Positions 1 to 8,630 of a DNA stretch of 64,000 bases are shown piece after piece. The stretch covers positions 186,001-250,000 of the forward strand of contig JAUIFF010000008.1 in the NCBI GenBank assembly GCA_030429545.1, written 5' to 3'. A program made the position numbers and the translations under genes. Each line of letters opens with the position of its first letter. The stretch's first letter is position 1. The notes under the pieces were generated by a model. That model saw only the letters and a list, made by a program, of their open reading frames with translations. It made no database searches and was not told where the DNA came from. The stretch is from Polyangia bacterium. GTDB taxonomy: Bacteria > Myxococcota_A > Polyangia > Nannocystales > Nannocystaceae.

Positions 1-593
1 GCGGGGACCAACGCCTGCAGCTTCAGTGCACGAACTTTCTCGAGCGAGTCGAGATAGTCGGCCATGTCGCCGGCGTCGTCGGGGTCGATCAAAATGGTGC
101 CCTCGCCGGCGACAAGGTCCCCGACATGGGCGATGGCGGTTGCTTCGTCGACGAACGCGAGGTGGCCTGGGGCGTGCCCGGGACAAAACACGGCTCGCAC
201 TGTCCGGCCGTTATCGAGTTCGACAGCGTCGCCATCTTCAAGCAGTTGATCGACGGCAAACGGTACGCGGCTCGCCGTTTCACGGTGGGCGATGACCGGT
301 GCCTGCGTCGCCTGGCGGACAACCTCGATCGCACCGATGTGGTCGGGGTGGTGGTGCGTGATCGCGATGGCGACGACTTCGGCACCGTTGGAAAGGCGCC
401 GGTGCAGCTCGTCGAGCAGCAACTTTTGTTGATCACTGTGTGGGCTGGCCGGCTCGACGACCAACAGCCGTTGCTCGCCGATGATGAGGGTGTTGGTCGC
501 CGTCGCCGGGGGTAGCGTTGGCGTGCGCAGGGCGAGAAGAGTCAGTCCCTGCGGAAGGGGAAACACTGCGGACATCCCCCGCAGTATCGCCAT
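1..593 (-). CDS. MBL-fold metallo-hydrolase, 3' part outside window
   Basis: I read this frame directly on the minus strand; it runs off the left edge, so the C-terminus is missing. It carries the zinc-binding signature of the metallo-beta-lactamase fold (HHHPDHIG, matching HxHxDH), followed by a GHAPGHLAFV segment with the third metal-site histidine and a GDL turn. This arrangement is typical of LACTB2/glyoxalase-II-like hydrolases of thioesters or phosphodiesters; the substrate cannot be told from sequence. The ATG at 593 begins MAILRGMSAVF; an in-frame ATG at 575 is an alternative. It is divergent from the downstream bpt gene. Confidence 0.82.
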   Translation of the reverse strand, partial: MAILRGMSAVFPLPQGLTLLALRTPTLPPATATNTLIIGEQRLLVVEPASPHSDQQKLLLDELHRRLSNGAEVVAIAITHHHPDHIGAIEVVRQATQAPVIAHRETASRVPFAVDQLLEDGDAVELDNGRTVRAVFCPGHAPGHLAFVDEATAIAHVGDLVAGEGTILIDPDDAGDMADYLDSLEKVRALKLQALVP

Positions 594-727
594 AAACCCG
601 GGGTGGCGGCAGCTGTCTTTGCGCGCGTCGGCTTTTGCCGGCTCACGAGACAGTTTGTCGTCGCAGTTGTGATGAAAAGTCGTGGTCGCGTTAAAACCGG
701 ATCTGTCTCGCGTATACTCGGCTGTGC

Positions 728-1462
728 ATGCTTTGGCGTCCGCGGCTGCTCCCCACGGAGCCCCCCGAACTACTCGTTCACGACGAGCCGACGCCGTGCC
801 CGTATCTCGACGAGAAAACAGCTAGGATGCCGCTGCGCGTACCGACGCGGGCGCTGTCACCGGTTGAGCTCGACCGGCGTTTGCGGGTTGGCGACCGTCG
901 CCAGGGCGTCCTCCTTTATCAAACCAAGTGTCTCGCGTGCACGGCCTGCGAGCCGATTCGGATCGATGTCCCGCGGTTTGCCCCCAACAAGTCCCAGCGA
1001 CGGGTGTGGCGCAAGGGGCAGCGTGAGTTGCGGGTGGAGATGGGCCCTCCCGAGCTCAGTGACGAGCGTGTCGAACTGTACAACCGCCACAAGTTCGGCC
1101 GTGGTCTCAACTCCGACGACAAGCCGATCGACGCCGAGGGCTACCGGATCTTTTTAGTCGATTCCTGCTGCGCGTCGTTTGAGTTGCGCTACTTCCACGG
1201 CGATGCGCTCATCGGTGTTGCCATTGTCGATCGCGGTGCTGAGTCGCTGTCGGCGGTCTACTGCTACTTCGACCCCGCCTACGAAAAGATGTCTCCGGGG
1301 ACATTTTCAATTCTGACCCAAGTTGAGCTGTGCCGCCGCTGGTCGCTGCGTTACCTCTACCTGGGTTTGTATATCGAGGCTTGCCCGTCGATGGCCTACA
1401 AAAGTCGCTACCTCCCGCACGAGCGGCGGATCGACGGGCGCTGGGTCGTGTTTGAACCGTAA
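728..1462 (+). CDS. bpt: aspartate/glutamate leucyltransferase (Bpt; ATE family)
   Basis: This 244-residue protein matches the bacterial N-end-rule transferase that moves leucine from Leu-tRNA onto proteins with N-terminal Asp or Glu, marking them for ClpS/ClpAP. Seen in the sequence: the N-terminal cysteine region (CPYLDEKTARMPLR), the CLACTACEPIRIDV block typical of ATE_N, then RFAPNKSQRRVWRK, and a C-terminal GNAT-like half with YCYFDPAYEKMSPGTFSIL and YLGLYIEACPSMAYKSRY. Length is normal for the family. The protein probably acts in the cytoplasm. No clpS or clpA is visible nearby. A hairpin follows the stop. The first ATG is used; a start a few codons downstream cannot be excluded. Confidence 0.93.
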   Translation: MLWRPRLLPTEPPELLVHDEPTPCPYLDEKTARMPLRVPTRALSPVELDRRLRVGDRRQGVLLYQTKCLACTACEPIRIDVPRFAPNKSQRRVWRKGQRELRVEMGPPELSDERVELYNRHKFGRGLNSDDKPIDAEGYRIFLVDSCCASFELRYFHGDALIGVAIVDRGAESLSAVYCYFDPAYEKMSPGTFSILTQVELCRRWSLRYLYLGLYIEACPSMAYKSRYLPHERRIDGRWVVFEP

Positions 1463-1471
1463 CCCCGCTGC

Positions 1472-1505
1472 CGCGGCAGTTGTTGAGCTGCTGCCGCGAC
1501 TTTTG
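1472..1505 (+). terminator. intrinsic-like terminator after bpt
   Basis: Perfect 8-bp stem CGCGGCAG/CTGCCGCG with an 11-nt loop, followed by ACTTTTG. The T-tract is short, so efficiency is uncertain. Confidence 0.55.
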
Positions 1506-1549
1506 TGTAGTTGCAAATATAACTGATTGGTCGTGCGTACGATCGAAGA

Positions 1550-1578
1550 TGCCACGCCCGAGCAGTACGGGCGTGGCA
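1550..1578 (-). terminator. strong hairpin between convergent genes
   Basis: An 11-bp perfect inverted repeat (TGCCACGCCCG/CGGGCGTGGCA, 7-nt loop) lies just past the stop of the DUF1592 gene and between two convergent genes. There is no T-tract on either strand, so it may protect mRNA ends or act with another factor rather than terminate on its own. Confidence 0.45.
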
Positions 1579-1609
1579 TTCGATGGCGCGTTGAGTTCGC
1601 GTGCGAGGG

Positions 1610-4096
1610 TTAGAAGTTCACGCAAAATCCAAACGAAGTGGAGCCGTTCGGCTCGATAACCGCGTTGTAGTCCTCGCCGACAAAGTCCGCCTCGAGCCCA
1701 TCGACCGTCGCCTTGGCGTTCCAGTAGTTTTGCATCTGGCCGGCGAGGGTGAGGTGGACCATCCACGTGACCGGGGCATCCGACACGTTGTAGACCTGCA
1801 CGGTGTTGCATTCGCCGGTGGGCCACGACGAGTCGTTGATGACCTCAAACTCGACGCCCTCACTGGCTTCGCCGGTTTCAGAGTCGTTGCCGGTGGTCGT
1901 CGAAGTCGTTGTATCATCACCGGTTGTCGAGGTGTCATCGCCGGTGGTCGAGGTGTCGCCGCCGGTGCTGTCGGTATCGGTGTCGGTGTCGGTGTCGGGG
2001 TCGACCGGCATCCCGCTGTGACCGACACGGGTGACAAAGTGGGGGGCGCCCACAAGGGCATGGACGAGGCTGTCGAGCCGACCTTGCGCGCCGACAAGCG
2101 CCTCTTCGAGGTCCTCTTGCACACACTCGAGACCGTCGCGTTCGGCGACCCCGAGCGAGAACTCGGCCCACTGGTGGGCATAGCAGCGCAAAACTTCGTT
2201 GCTACCCGACAGTAAAACGCCGAGTTCAAGGGCGCCGTCAAACACACCATCTGTCTCTTGGGTCTGCTTAACTTCGCCACTGGCATCGACCTCGTGGACC
2301 CCGTCCATCACCCGCCACCGACCGATGGCATCGAAGTGTTCAAAGCCAAACCCGATCGGGTCGATGCGGTCGTGACACCCGGCGCAGGCGGGCTCCGACG
2401 AGTGCAGCGCGTAGCGCTCACGCGTGCTCAAGTCGGGGTCGACCGGCGGTGGTGAGGTGTCGAGCGAGGGCGGAGGAGGAGGCAGCTCCTGGCAAAATAG
2501 CCGCTCACGCACCAACTTGCCGCGGTGGATCGGCGACGACGAAGTCGGCAGGGCGTGGGTCGTCATCACGCTGCCCTGGGTCAACAGGCCGCCGTAGGTA
2601 TTGCCGGCCAACGTCACCTTTTTGAACCCCTCCGGGTCGGGATCTTCACCACCCCCGGGGAGGCCGTAAAAGGATTGCAGGCCGTCGGTGGCAAACGTGT
2701 AGTTGGTCGTCAGCAGGTCGCCGACGCTGCCACCATTTGCAAATACATCGGCTACCAGGCGGTGGGTCTCGCCCAGCATCGCGGTGCGAATCGCAGGCGT
2801 GAGCTCGGGGTAGAGGCCGGGGTCGCGGGTGACGATCATCAACTGCGTCAGCCCCAGCCATTCCTCGACAAAGCGATCGAGGGTGCGCCGTGATTCGGCC
2901 AGTCCGAGCAGGCGGTTGGCCTGTTCGCTGAGCACGTCTGGGTCGAGCAGGGTGCCATCGTCGGCGGTCGCCAGCAATTCGCTGTCGGGCATGGTGCCGA
3001 CGATCAGGTACGACAACTCCGACGCCACCTCGTGCGCAGTGAGGTTGTAGACACCATCGCCCTGGTGCACGCCGAGCTCGGTCCGGTACAGGAAGTAGGG
3101 CGATTGCAGCATGGCCGCGACCACCCAATGCAGGCCCTCCTCGTAGCCGTCTTCGCCCGCGACCTCCTCATAAAGCGCCATGTAGCGGGCTTTTTCGGAG
3201 CCGGTGATCGGCCGTCTAAACGCCCGCGAGCCGAGCTCTTCGACGAGTTGTTCGGCACACACGGCCTCGCCCTGGTTTTGCGCATCGCAGCCCAGGTAGG
3301 CTCCTAGGTTGCCGACAACGGCGGCAGCGAGGGTTTCGGCGACTTCGCGGTATTGGTCGGCGAGCAGCCCCGACACCAGCAGGGCGTCGGAGTTATTTGT
3401 ATAGCCATGAACAACATTGTCCGGGGCAAAATTCAGGCCGACAGCGGCGAGGTCACCCGACAGGCCGAGCAGGTCGATCAGCGAGTGGTTGTACTCGACA
3501 TGGCTCAGGCGCCGGATCATCCGTGGACCGCCGCCGGTTTGCTCGCAGCTCGGCACCCCGGTATCGCCCCCGGTGTCGTCGCCACATTCGAACTCACCGC
3601 GGACGCGGGCGACAAACTCAACCAGCGCCTCGTGTTGGCTGGTGCCCGGGGTCACCACCATGCCGCCGCCGTGGCCCCCTTCGTGTTGCCCCGTCGGCTT
3701 GAGTAGCAGCAGCGACTCGCCGTCGACATCGGTCAGCGCAACCCCGGCAAACTGGTCGAAGTTGTACTGCAAATACCCCTCTTCGTCGGCGCTTTGCAGG
3801 ACCAGGCTCGTACCCTTGGCCGCGCCCTCGGGCGAGTGGCAGCTGATACAGGTCATCGAAGCCAGCGGCGTCCAGATCTCCTGGTCGAAAAACGCCAGGT
3901 CGCCCGGACAATCGCCGTCGGTATCACTACCTGGCCCAGCAGTCATGTCTGAGGTTTCGCTGCCGGTTTCCGTGCCCATGGTGCCACCGTCGGTGTCGCC
4001 CATGGCATCGCCACCACAACCCACACACAGGGCGAGAAGTAGGGCACCGGCCAAATGAACATGCGTATACATTTTGCTTTGCGTGTTCGTGTGCAT
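1610..4096 (-). CDS. DUF1592/DUF1588/DUF1585 c-type cytochrome-like lipoprotein with C-terminal CBM2-like module
   Basis: The 828-residue product starts with a lipoprotein signal (lipobox LCVGC) and a Gly/Thr/Asp-rich linker. A CxxCH haem motif (CISCH, about residue 83) is followed by the domain series of planctomycete-type cytochromes: DUF1587 (RRLSHVEYNHSLIDLLG), DUF1595 (SRAFRRPITGSEKARY), DUF1592, DUF1588 with a second haem motif (CAGCH) and DUF1585. After a DTDTDT/STTGDD linker, residues about 748-828 look like a family 2 carbohydrate-binding module: two cysteines near its ends (GEC, GFC), conserved tryptophans and a VIEPNGSTSFGFC ending. The start has a GGAG ribosome site that overlaps the stop of the upstream DUF1552 gene, so the two are translationally linked. 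An extracellular redox role on polysaccharide is an inference. Confidence 0.88.
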   Translation of the reverse strand: MHTNTQSKMYTHVHLAGALLLALCVGCGGDAMGDTDGGTMGTETGSETSDMTAGPGSDTDGDCPGDLAFFDQEIWTPLASMTCISCHSPEGAAKGTSLVLQSADEEGYLQYNFDQFAGVALTDVDGESLLLLKPTGQHEGGHGGGMVVTPGTSQHEALVEFVARVRGEFECGDDTGGDTGVPSCEQTGGGPRMIRRLSHVEYNHSLIDLLGLSGDLAAVGLNFAPDNVVHGYTNNSDALLVSGLLADQYREVAETLAAAVVGNLGAYLGCDAQNQGEAVCAEQLVEELGSRAFRRPITGSEKARYMALYEEVAGEDGYEEGLHWVVAAMLQSPYFLYRTELGVHQGDGVYNLTAHEVASELSYLIVGTMPDSELLATADDGTLLDPDVLSEQANRLLGLAESRRTLDRFVEEWLGLTQLMIVTRDPGLYPELTPAIRTAMLGETHRLVADVFANGGSVGDLLTTNYTFATDGLQSFYGLPGGGEDPDPEGFKKVTLAGNTYGGLLTQGSVMTTHALPTSSSPIHRGKLVRERLFCQELPPPPPSLDTSPPPVDPDLSTRERYALHSSEPACAGCHDRIDPIGFGFEHFDAIGRWRVMDGVHEVDASGEVKQTQETDGVFDGALELGVLLSGSNEVLRCYAHQWAEFSLGVAERDGLECVQEDLEEALVGAQGRLDSLVHALVGAPHFVTRVGHSGMPVDPDTDTDTDTDSTGGDTSTTGDDTSTTGDDTTTSTTTGNDSETGEASEGVEFEVINDSSWPTGECNTVQVYNVSDAPVTWMVHLTLAGQMQNYWNAKATVDGLEADFVGEDYNAVIEPNGSTSFGFCVNF

Positions 4097-4099
4097 GAC

Positions 4100-5383
4100 C
4101 TACTCCAATCCCGCGAGTGGACCCGAGCTGAACTCGGGGTTGCCAAAGGTGTCGTTGTCGAGCCCCATTGCGTGGCACAGTGAGACCAACAGTTTGCTGT
4201 GGGACTCGCCGGCAAAGCTCAGGTAGCGCCCGGTCTCCCAACGGCCGCAGGCATTGCCAGCGATCACAAATGGAACATCTGTACATACATGGGCCCGGGC
4301 ATCGCCCATCTCCTTGGCCCACAACACGATCGAGTTGTCGAGCATGGTGCCCTCACCGTCGGGTTCGGGCCGGGCCTTGAGGGCTTCGACGAGGTAGGCA
4401 AACTGCTCGGCACACCAGCGCTCACAGGCGACAAACTCCGACAGCAGTTGGGTGTTGTTGTCGTCGGTATGCGACAGCGTGTGGTGGCCCTGGCTGGTGC
4501 CGGCCCACGACATCACGGTCGGCGAGACCGTGTGCGAGAGTTGGATCGAGGCAACCCGCGTCATGTCGCACTCGAGGCCGAGCATCATGAGGTCGAGCTG
4601 GGATTTGGTGATCGCCGGGAAGTTCTCATCGAGCGCCGGGTTGAGGTCCATCGGCGCGACCGGGACATCACAGGTGCCACCGTTTTGCAGGCTGTTTTCG
4701 ACGGCCGCGAGGGCCTCTAGGTGGGCATCGAGTTTGTGTTTCTCGGCGTTGTCGAGGCGGCCGCGAAGTTCAGTTGTCTCTTCGGTCAGGAGGTCGACCA
4801 CCCGCTGCCGGCGAGCGCGGAGTTTGAGGGCTGCATCCTCGCCGCCCAACAGGTCGCCAAACATCCGCTGAAACATGCTGGTCGGGCTGTCGTCGGGGGT
4901 GACAAACTGCCCGGGCGCCGAGTAGCTCATGCGGGTTTGGATGTTGCCGCCCCAGGGGCTTGTCTGCACGCCGTACTCGAGCGACTTGAACTGGGTTTGC
5001 GCGCCTAGGTTGGCGGCGACGTACTGGTCGAGCGACATCCCCCCCGATTCCGAGCCCGGGGTGCCGCCGGCGGTCAACATGGCCGCCATGCCACCCTCGT
5101 GGTTGTCGGCCTGAAAAAAGTTGAGCCCGTCGACGACAATTAGATCGTCCTTGATGGCGGTGAGCGGCTCGAGGATCGATCCGACTGGGAACGAAAAATC
5201 GCTGCCACCACCCTCGGGGCGCCAAAACTGGTGGACGGTGCCGTTGGGTGAAAAAAAGATGATCAGGCGGCGGGCAGTGTCACCACCCGCTGCACGTGAG
5301 CGATGGATGGTCAAACCCATTGGCGCGGCCGCGAGGCCACAGAGCCCGAGTAAAAATCTCCGGCGGTTGAGGGCGACTGACAT
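4100..5383 (-). CDS. DUF1552 family secreted protein (partner of DUF1592 gene)
   Basis: The 427-residue product begins MSVALNRRRFLLGLCGLAAAP, a twin-arginine signal, so it is probably exported folded. The body matches DUF1552: RRLIIFFSPNGTVHQFWRPEG, NHEGGMAAMLTAGG, the SLDQYVA segment and a C-terminal CHAMGLDNDTFGNP. This family resembles DUF1501/sulfatase-like hydrolases and is almost always found next to DUF1592 cytochromes in Myxococcota and Planctomycetes; the reaction is unknown. The start is set by an AGGAGG site 7 nt upstream, which excludes the slightly longer reading frame. The gene lies 3 nt upstream of the DUF1592 gene as a two-gene operon. Confidence 0.9.
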   Translation of the reverse strand: MSVALNRRRFLLGLCGLAAAPMGLTIHRSRAAGGDTARRLIIFFSPNGTVHQFWRPEGGGSDFSFPVGSILEPLTAIKDDLIVVDGLNFFQADNHEGGMAAMLTAGGTPGSESGGMSLDQYVAANLGAQTQFKSLEYGVQTSPWGGNIQTRMSYSAPGQFVTPDDSPTSMFQRMFGDLLGGEDAALKLRARRQRVVDLLTEETTELRGRLDNAEKHKLDAHLEALAAVENSLQNGGTCDVPVAPMDLNPALDENFPAITKSQLDLMMLGLECDMTRVASIQLSHTVSPTVMSWAGTSQGHHTLSHTDDNNTQLLSEFVACERWCAEQFAYLVEALKARPEPDGEGTMLDNSIVLWAKEMGDARAHVCTDVPFVIAGNACGRWETGRYLSFAGESHSKLLVSLCHAMGLDNDTFGNPEFSSGPLAGLE

Positions 5384-5466
5384 GGGACGATCCTCCTGCA
5401 CCAAGGTCGCAAGCAAACCGAAGTGCGGGGATCACGATAACCGTGTTTCAAATTAATGGATATCGC

Positions 5467-5523
5467 TACAATCGCGCATGGGCCAGAAGCGAGCACGTCT
5501 ACGCGTGGGGTACAATCGCACAT
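5467..5523 (+). repeat. short direct repeat TACAATCGCRCATG upstream of the 5667 lipoprotein
   Basis: Two 14-nt copies (5467-5480 and 5510-5523, one mismatch) lie 43 nt apart in the divergent region between the DUF1552 gene and the lipoprotein gene at 5667. TACAAT resembles a -10 hexamer. They could be paired operators or tandem promoters; this is inference. Confidence 0.4.
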
Positions 5524-5666
5524 GTACCAACGGGCTGGCGGCCCTCGCCCAGTAAAAGTTGCTCATACATCGGTAACAGTACGCACGTGCCTGTGACCAT
5601 ACATGTTCAAGTGGGCATTGACCGGTGCCGAGCGAGTCGTGGTAACCTGCGCCGAGGATGGCTTAC

Positions 5667-6671
5667 ATGCGTGTGTTTACACGGGATTTATTAGCGACCT
5701 GGGCGTGTCTTGCTGGCGTTGTGGTGACCGGCTGTGCAAGCGGCTCGTCGACATCGGCTTCGAACGCAAGCCAGATCACCGGCTACCAACCAACTGCCAG
5801 CAGTTCGGGTGGAGAACCAACTTCTGAGGCCACCGAAGACGATGGTTCTGGTGGGAGTGACGACCCAACCACAGGAGGGACAGACCCGACCACTGGCGAA
5901 CCGACGACCGATGACCCGACCGAGTCGACAACCACCGATGAGCCGACCACTTCGGACGATCCGACGACCGCGGGTGAGACCACTGGGCCGGCTCCGGCGT
6001 GCGCGAATGCACTGATGACCGCCAGCGATGCGCTCGATACGATCGGCGGGTGGACCCACGACAAGATGGACGGGGCGAGTGCCAACTGGACCTTCGACCA
6101 CTGGGAGCACGGTGTCCCGAGCTCCGGACCGGGTGCGTGTTTTGACGGCGGTAGCTGTTGGGCGACCAACCTCGACGACAATTACATCTCGTGCCAACGG
6201 GCCTTCCTCAAGTCGCCCAACTACGACTTGAGTGCATGTGCAAGCGAGTCCGATGTCTACGTGGTCGTGCGCCACTACTACGACTTTTGGTCGGGCGATT
6301 GGAACGGCCAAACCTGGTACGACGGCGGGCTTATCGAGTTTTCCGGCGATGGCGGGGAATCGTGGGAAGCGGCGCCGGGGGTGAACTACCCCGGGACCAT
6401 CGCCATCAATCCGGACATGGGGGCGTTTTACGAGTGCGTCAATGCCGATGGATTCTACGCGCATCAACGCCCGGGGTTTGTCGGCACCAACGACGGGTGG
6501 GAGGAGTTGGCCATCGCGATTCCGGCACATCTGCGAACCAGCCAGCTCAGCCTGAGATTTGTCTATGCAAGTGGTGTGAGCTACCAGACCAGCAATGAAC
6601 AGCAGACGATGCAACACACCCGGCCCGGCTGGTATGTCGATGCCGTCGATTGGGTCGCCTCCTATCCGTAG
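5667..6671 (+). CDS. secreted lipoprotein with Thr/Asp-rich linker and jelly-roll-like domain
   Basis: The product of 334 residues starts with a signal peptide and lipobox (VVVTGC), then about 80 residues rich in Thr, Asp, Pro and Glu, then a globular domain with GGSCWATNLDDNYIS, SPNYDLSA, VRHYYDFWSGDWN and YDGGLIEFSGDGGESW. These segments resemble the jelly-roll domain that follows the peptidase in immune inhibitor A (M6) proteins, but no peptidase HExxH is present. A surface-anchored binding role is an inference. The ATG at 5667 has a GAGG 9 nt upstream; the ATG three codons earlier overlaps that site and is less likely. Confidence 0.75.
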   Translation: MRVFTRDLLATWACLAGVVVTGCASGSSTSASNASQITGYQPTASSSGGEPTSEATEDDGSGGSDDPTTGGTDPTTGEPTTDDPTESTTTDEPTTSDDPTTAGETTGPAPACANALMTASDALDTIGGWTHDKMDGASANWTFDHWEHGVPSSGPGACFDGGSCWATNLDDNYISCQRAFLKSPNYDLSACASESDVYVVVRHYYDFWSGDWNGQTWYDGGLIEFSGDGGESWEAAPGVNYPGTIAINPDMGAFYECVNADGFYAHQRPGFVGTNDGWEELAIAIPAHLRTSQLSLRFVYASGVSYQTSNEQQTMQHTRPGWYVDAVDWVASYP

Positions 6672-6830
6672 GTAGTCCACATATGGGCTGTGAAGCTGAG
6701 TTCACATTCGTGACATACGTGTAAAAGATGTGTCTACACCTGTGGGTGTTTGTTGTATTTTCACCGTAATTCGGTGGCTTTCGTAGGGTGCTTTACATGT
6801 ACGGTGCGCTGCAGAATACTTGCACCCGCA

Positions 6831-8246
6831 ATGGTATCCGCACACATGGCTTGGTCCCCGGTTGTCGGCACGCTCGCCGGGTTTTGCTTGCTAGCATCCG
6901 GGTGTGGCAGTGACGGGCGCGAGGACTCCGAGAGTATGGGAATCAGCGCCTCCGGGATCTCGGGGCTCGCTTCGGCGACGATGGCAAGCGACGCATCGGG
7001 CGGCAGTGAGTCGTCGGGCGGTGCGACCGAGACCGACGGGCCAACCGGCACCGATAGCGGGAGCACGTCGTCGTCTACCGGGACCACCGGGATTAAGTTC
7101 GACTTGGGGCAGGTACCCGACAACCCCGAAGATTGTATCGACAACGATGGCATGGAGCAGGACCTCAGCTACATCTGGATCGCCAACACCGAGGTTGGCA
7201 CCGTTTCCAAAATCAATACCCGTACGGGCGTGATCGAGGGGCGCTACAACACCGACAACAGCCCGCAGTCGCCCTCGCGGACCACGGTCAACCAGTTTGG
7301 CGACATGTTGGTGGCCAACCGCGGCGATTCGGCTGGTGTCGCGGTGATGGCTTCGTTTCAAGATCGTTGTAGCGACAAGAACAATGACGGCGTGATCACA
7401 ACCTCGACCGGCTACGGCGATGTCCTCCCATGGGGCAGTGATGAGTGTGTCCTGTGGTACAGCTCAATTCCAGCGAGTTACGAGTATGGGCCACGGGCAG
7501 TCGCCTGGGAGGGCGGCGAACTCGACCCGGTGACCTGCGAAAACACTGTCCCCAACCCCCGGGTGTGGGTGGGCTACCGCGGAGCCGGCGGGTCGACCTA
7601 CGAGGTCCGTCGCTACAACGGCCAGACCGGGCAAATCCTCAATGAGGTGACGATCCCAGGCACAGACTCCCGACCCTACGGTGGCGCAGTCAACCGCGAC
7701 GGCGATTTTTGGTTTGTTTCCCGCGGCGGGGGTCGACGACTGGTGCAGGTCTACAACGACGGCGTCGGGTGGGAAGAACATGTCCCACCGGGCAACCCCT
7801 ACGGCATGAGTATCGACCAAAATGGCGACCCGTGGCTGGCCGTTTACGACAACGGAGCCGGCGACAAGGTCTACCGATTCGATACCCAAACAAACCAGTT
7901 TGTCGACAGTGGAGGTGGCGGTGGCTACCACCGCGGGATGATGATTGACCACCAGGGCAACGCCTGGGTAGTCGGCAATAACTCCTGCCGGTTGGCACTG
8001 TTCGACGCCGCCAATGGCGTGCTACTCAACGACAGCATCACCCTGCCGGGGTGTAGCAACCCAGTAGGTGTGAGCATCGATATCGACGACTACGTGTGGA
8101 TTGTCGACCAGGGGGCCAGCATTGCCTATAAGATCGACCCAACGACCTTTCAGGTGTTGCTGACAGTTGAGGGGCTGAACAAGCCGTATACGTACTCGGA
8201 TATGACCGGTAGCTTGTTGAGGTTGGTATCCGGTCCCCTCGGCTAA
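6831..8246 (+). CDS. beta-propeller lipoprotein (DECVLW family, copy 1)
   Basis: The protein has a lipobox (LLASGC), a Ser/Gly/Thr linker, then a run of propeller blades with NHL/Vgb-like phrases (VNQFGDMLVANRG, AVNRDGDFWFVSRGGG, SIDQNGDPWLAVYDNGAG, IDHQGNAWVVGNN, SIDIDDYVWIVDQG). A calcium-loop-like DKNNDGVI precedes a conserved DECVLW motif. It is paralogous to the gene at 60724, which shares DKN-DG-I, DECVLW and the blade layout. Such propellers usually bind ligands or partners outside the cell. The start is uncertain: no good ribosome site is visible; ATG 6846 and GTG 6804 are alternatives. Confidence 0.78.
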   Translation: MVSAHMAWSPVVGTLAGFCLLASGCGSDGREDSESMGISASGISGLASATMASDASGGSESSGGATETDGPTGTDSGSTSSSTGTTGIKFDLGQVPDNPEDCIDNDGMEQDLSYIWIANTEVGTVSKINTRTGVIEGRYNTDNSPQSPSRTTVNQFGDMLVANRGDSAGVAVMASFQDRCSDKNNDGVITTSTGYGDVLPWGSDECVLWYSSIPASYEYGPRAVAWEGGELDPVTCENTVPNPRVWVGYRGAGGSTYEVRRYNGQTGQILNEVTIPGTDSRPYGGAVNRDGDFWFVSRGGGRRLVQVYNDGVGWEEHVPPGNPYGMSIDQNGDPWLAVYDNGAGDKVYRFDTQTNQFVDSGGGGGYHRGMMIDHQGNAWVVGNNSCRLALFDAANGVLLNDSITLPGCSNPVGVSIDIDDYVWIVDQGASIAYKIDPTTFQVLLTVEGLNKPYTYSDMTGSLLRLVSGPLG

Positions 8247-8630
8247 CTCGCTTGCCGATTTCGCCGTGCTTGACGTTTGAGATGTTTGCAGTAGGTGACT
8301 ACAGCTGCACATCGCAAACGCCAACCACGGCGAAATCTTCGGCGCGAGGGCTTTTTGAGTGGATTCGGGGGTGGTGATGTTTGCAGTGCGAGGATTTGGG
8401 GTGGTGAGATGTTTGCAGTAGGTGACTTCGGCTGCCGATCGCAAACGCCAAGCACGGCGAAATCTTCGGCGCGAGGGTTGACTACAGTGGGTTCTTGAAG
8501 TTTATGTCTCTTGAGATATGCCAAAATGCCGGCCAATTTGGCGTGGCATCTGGCAGGGCGATGGCGGGCGCAATCAGGGAGGCACGGGTAGTGGGGTGCA
8601 CAATAAGTGTGTACCCCTCACAGGCTTTCG
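8247..8630. other. noncoding interval holding tandem 70-bp repeats
   Basis: No convincing gene is seen. The interval is dominated by two diverged copies of a 70-bp unit and a partial third copy, listed separately. Reading frames crossing it are repetitive and not protein-like. Confidence 0.6.
8281..8477 (+). repeat. 70-bp direct repeats, 127 bp apart, with a partial copy between
   Basis: Copies at 8281-8350 and 8408-8477 agree at about 65 of 70 positions and start GATGTTTGCAGTAGGTGACT. A third, partial copy starts at 8376 (GATGTTTGCAGTGCGAGG). Each full copy contains CGAA-ATC-TTCG, a tiny hairpin. They lie between convergent genes; function unknown. Confidence 0.8.
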
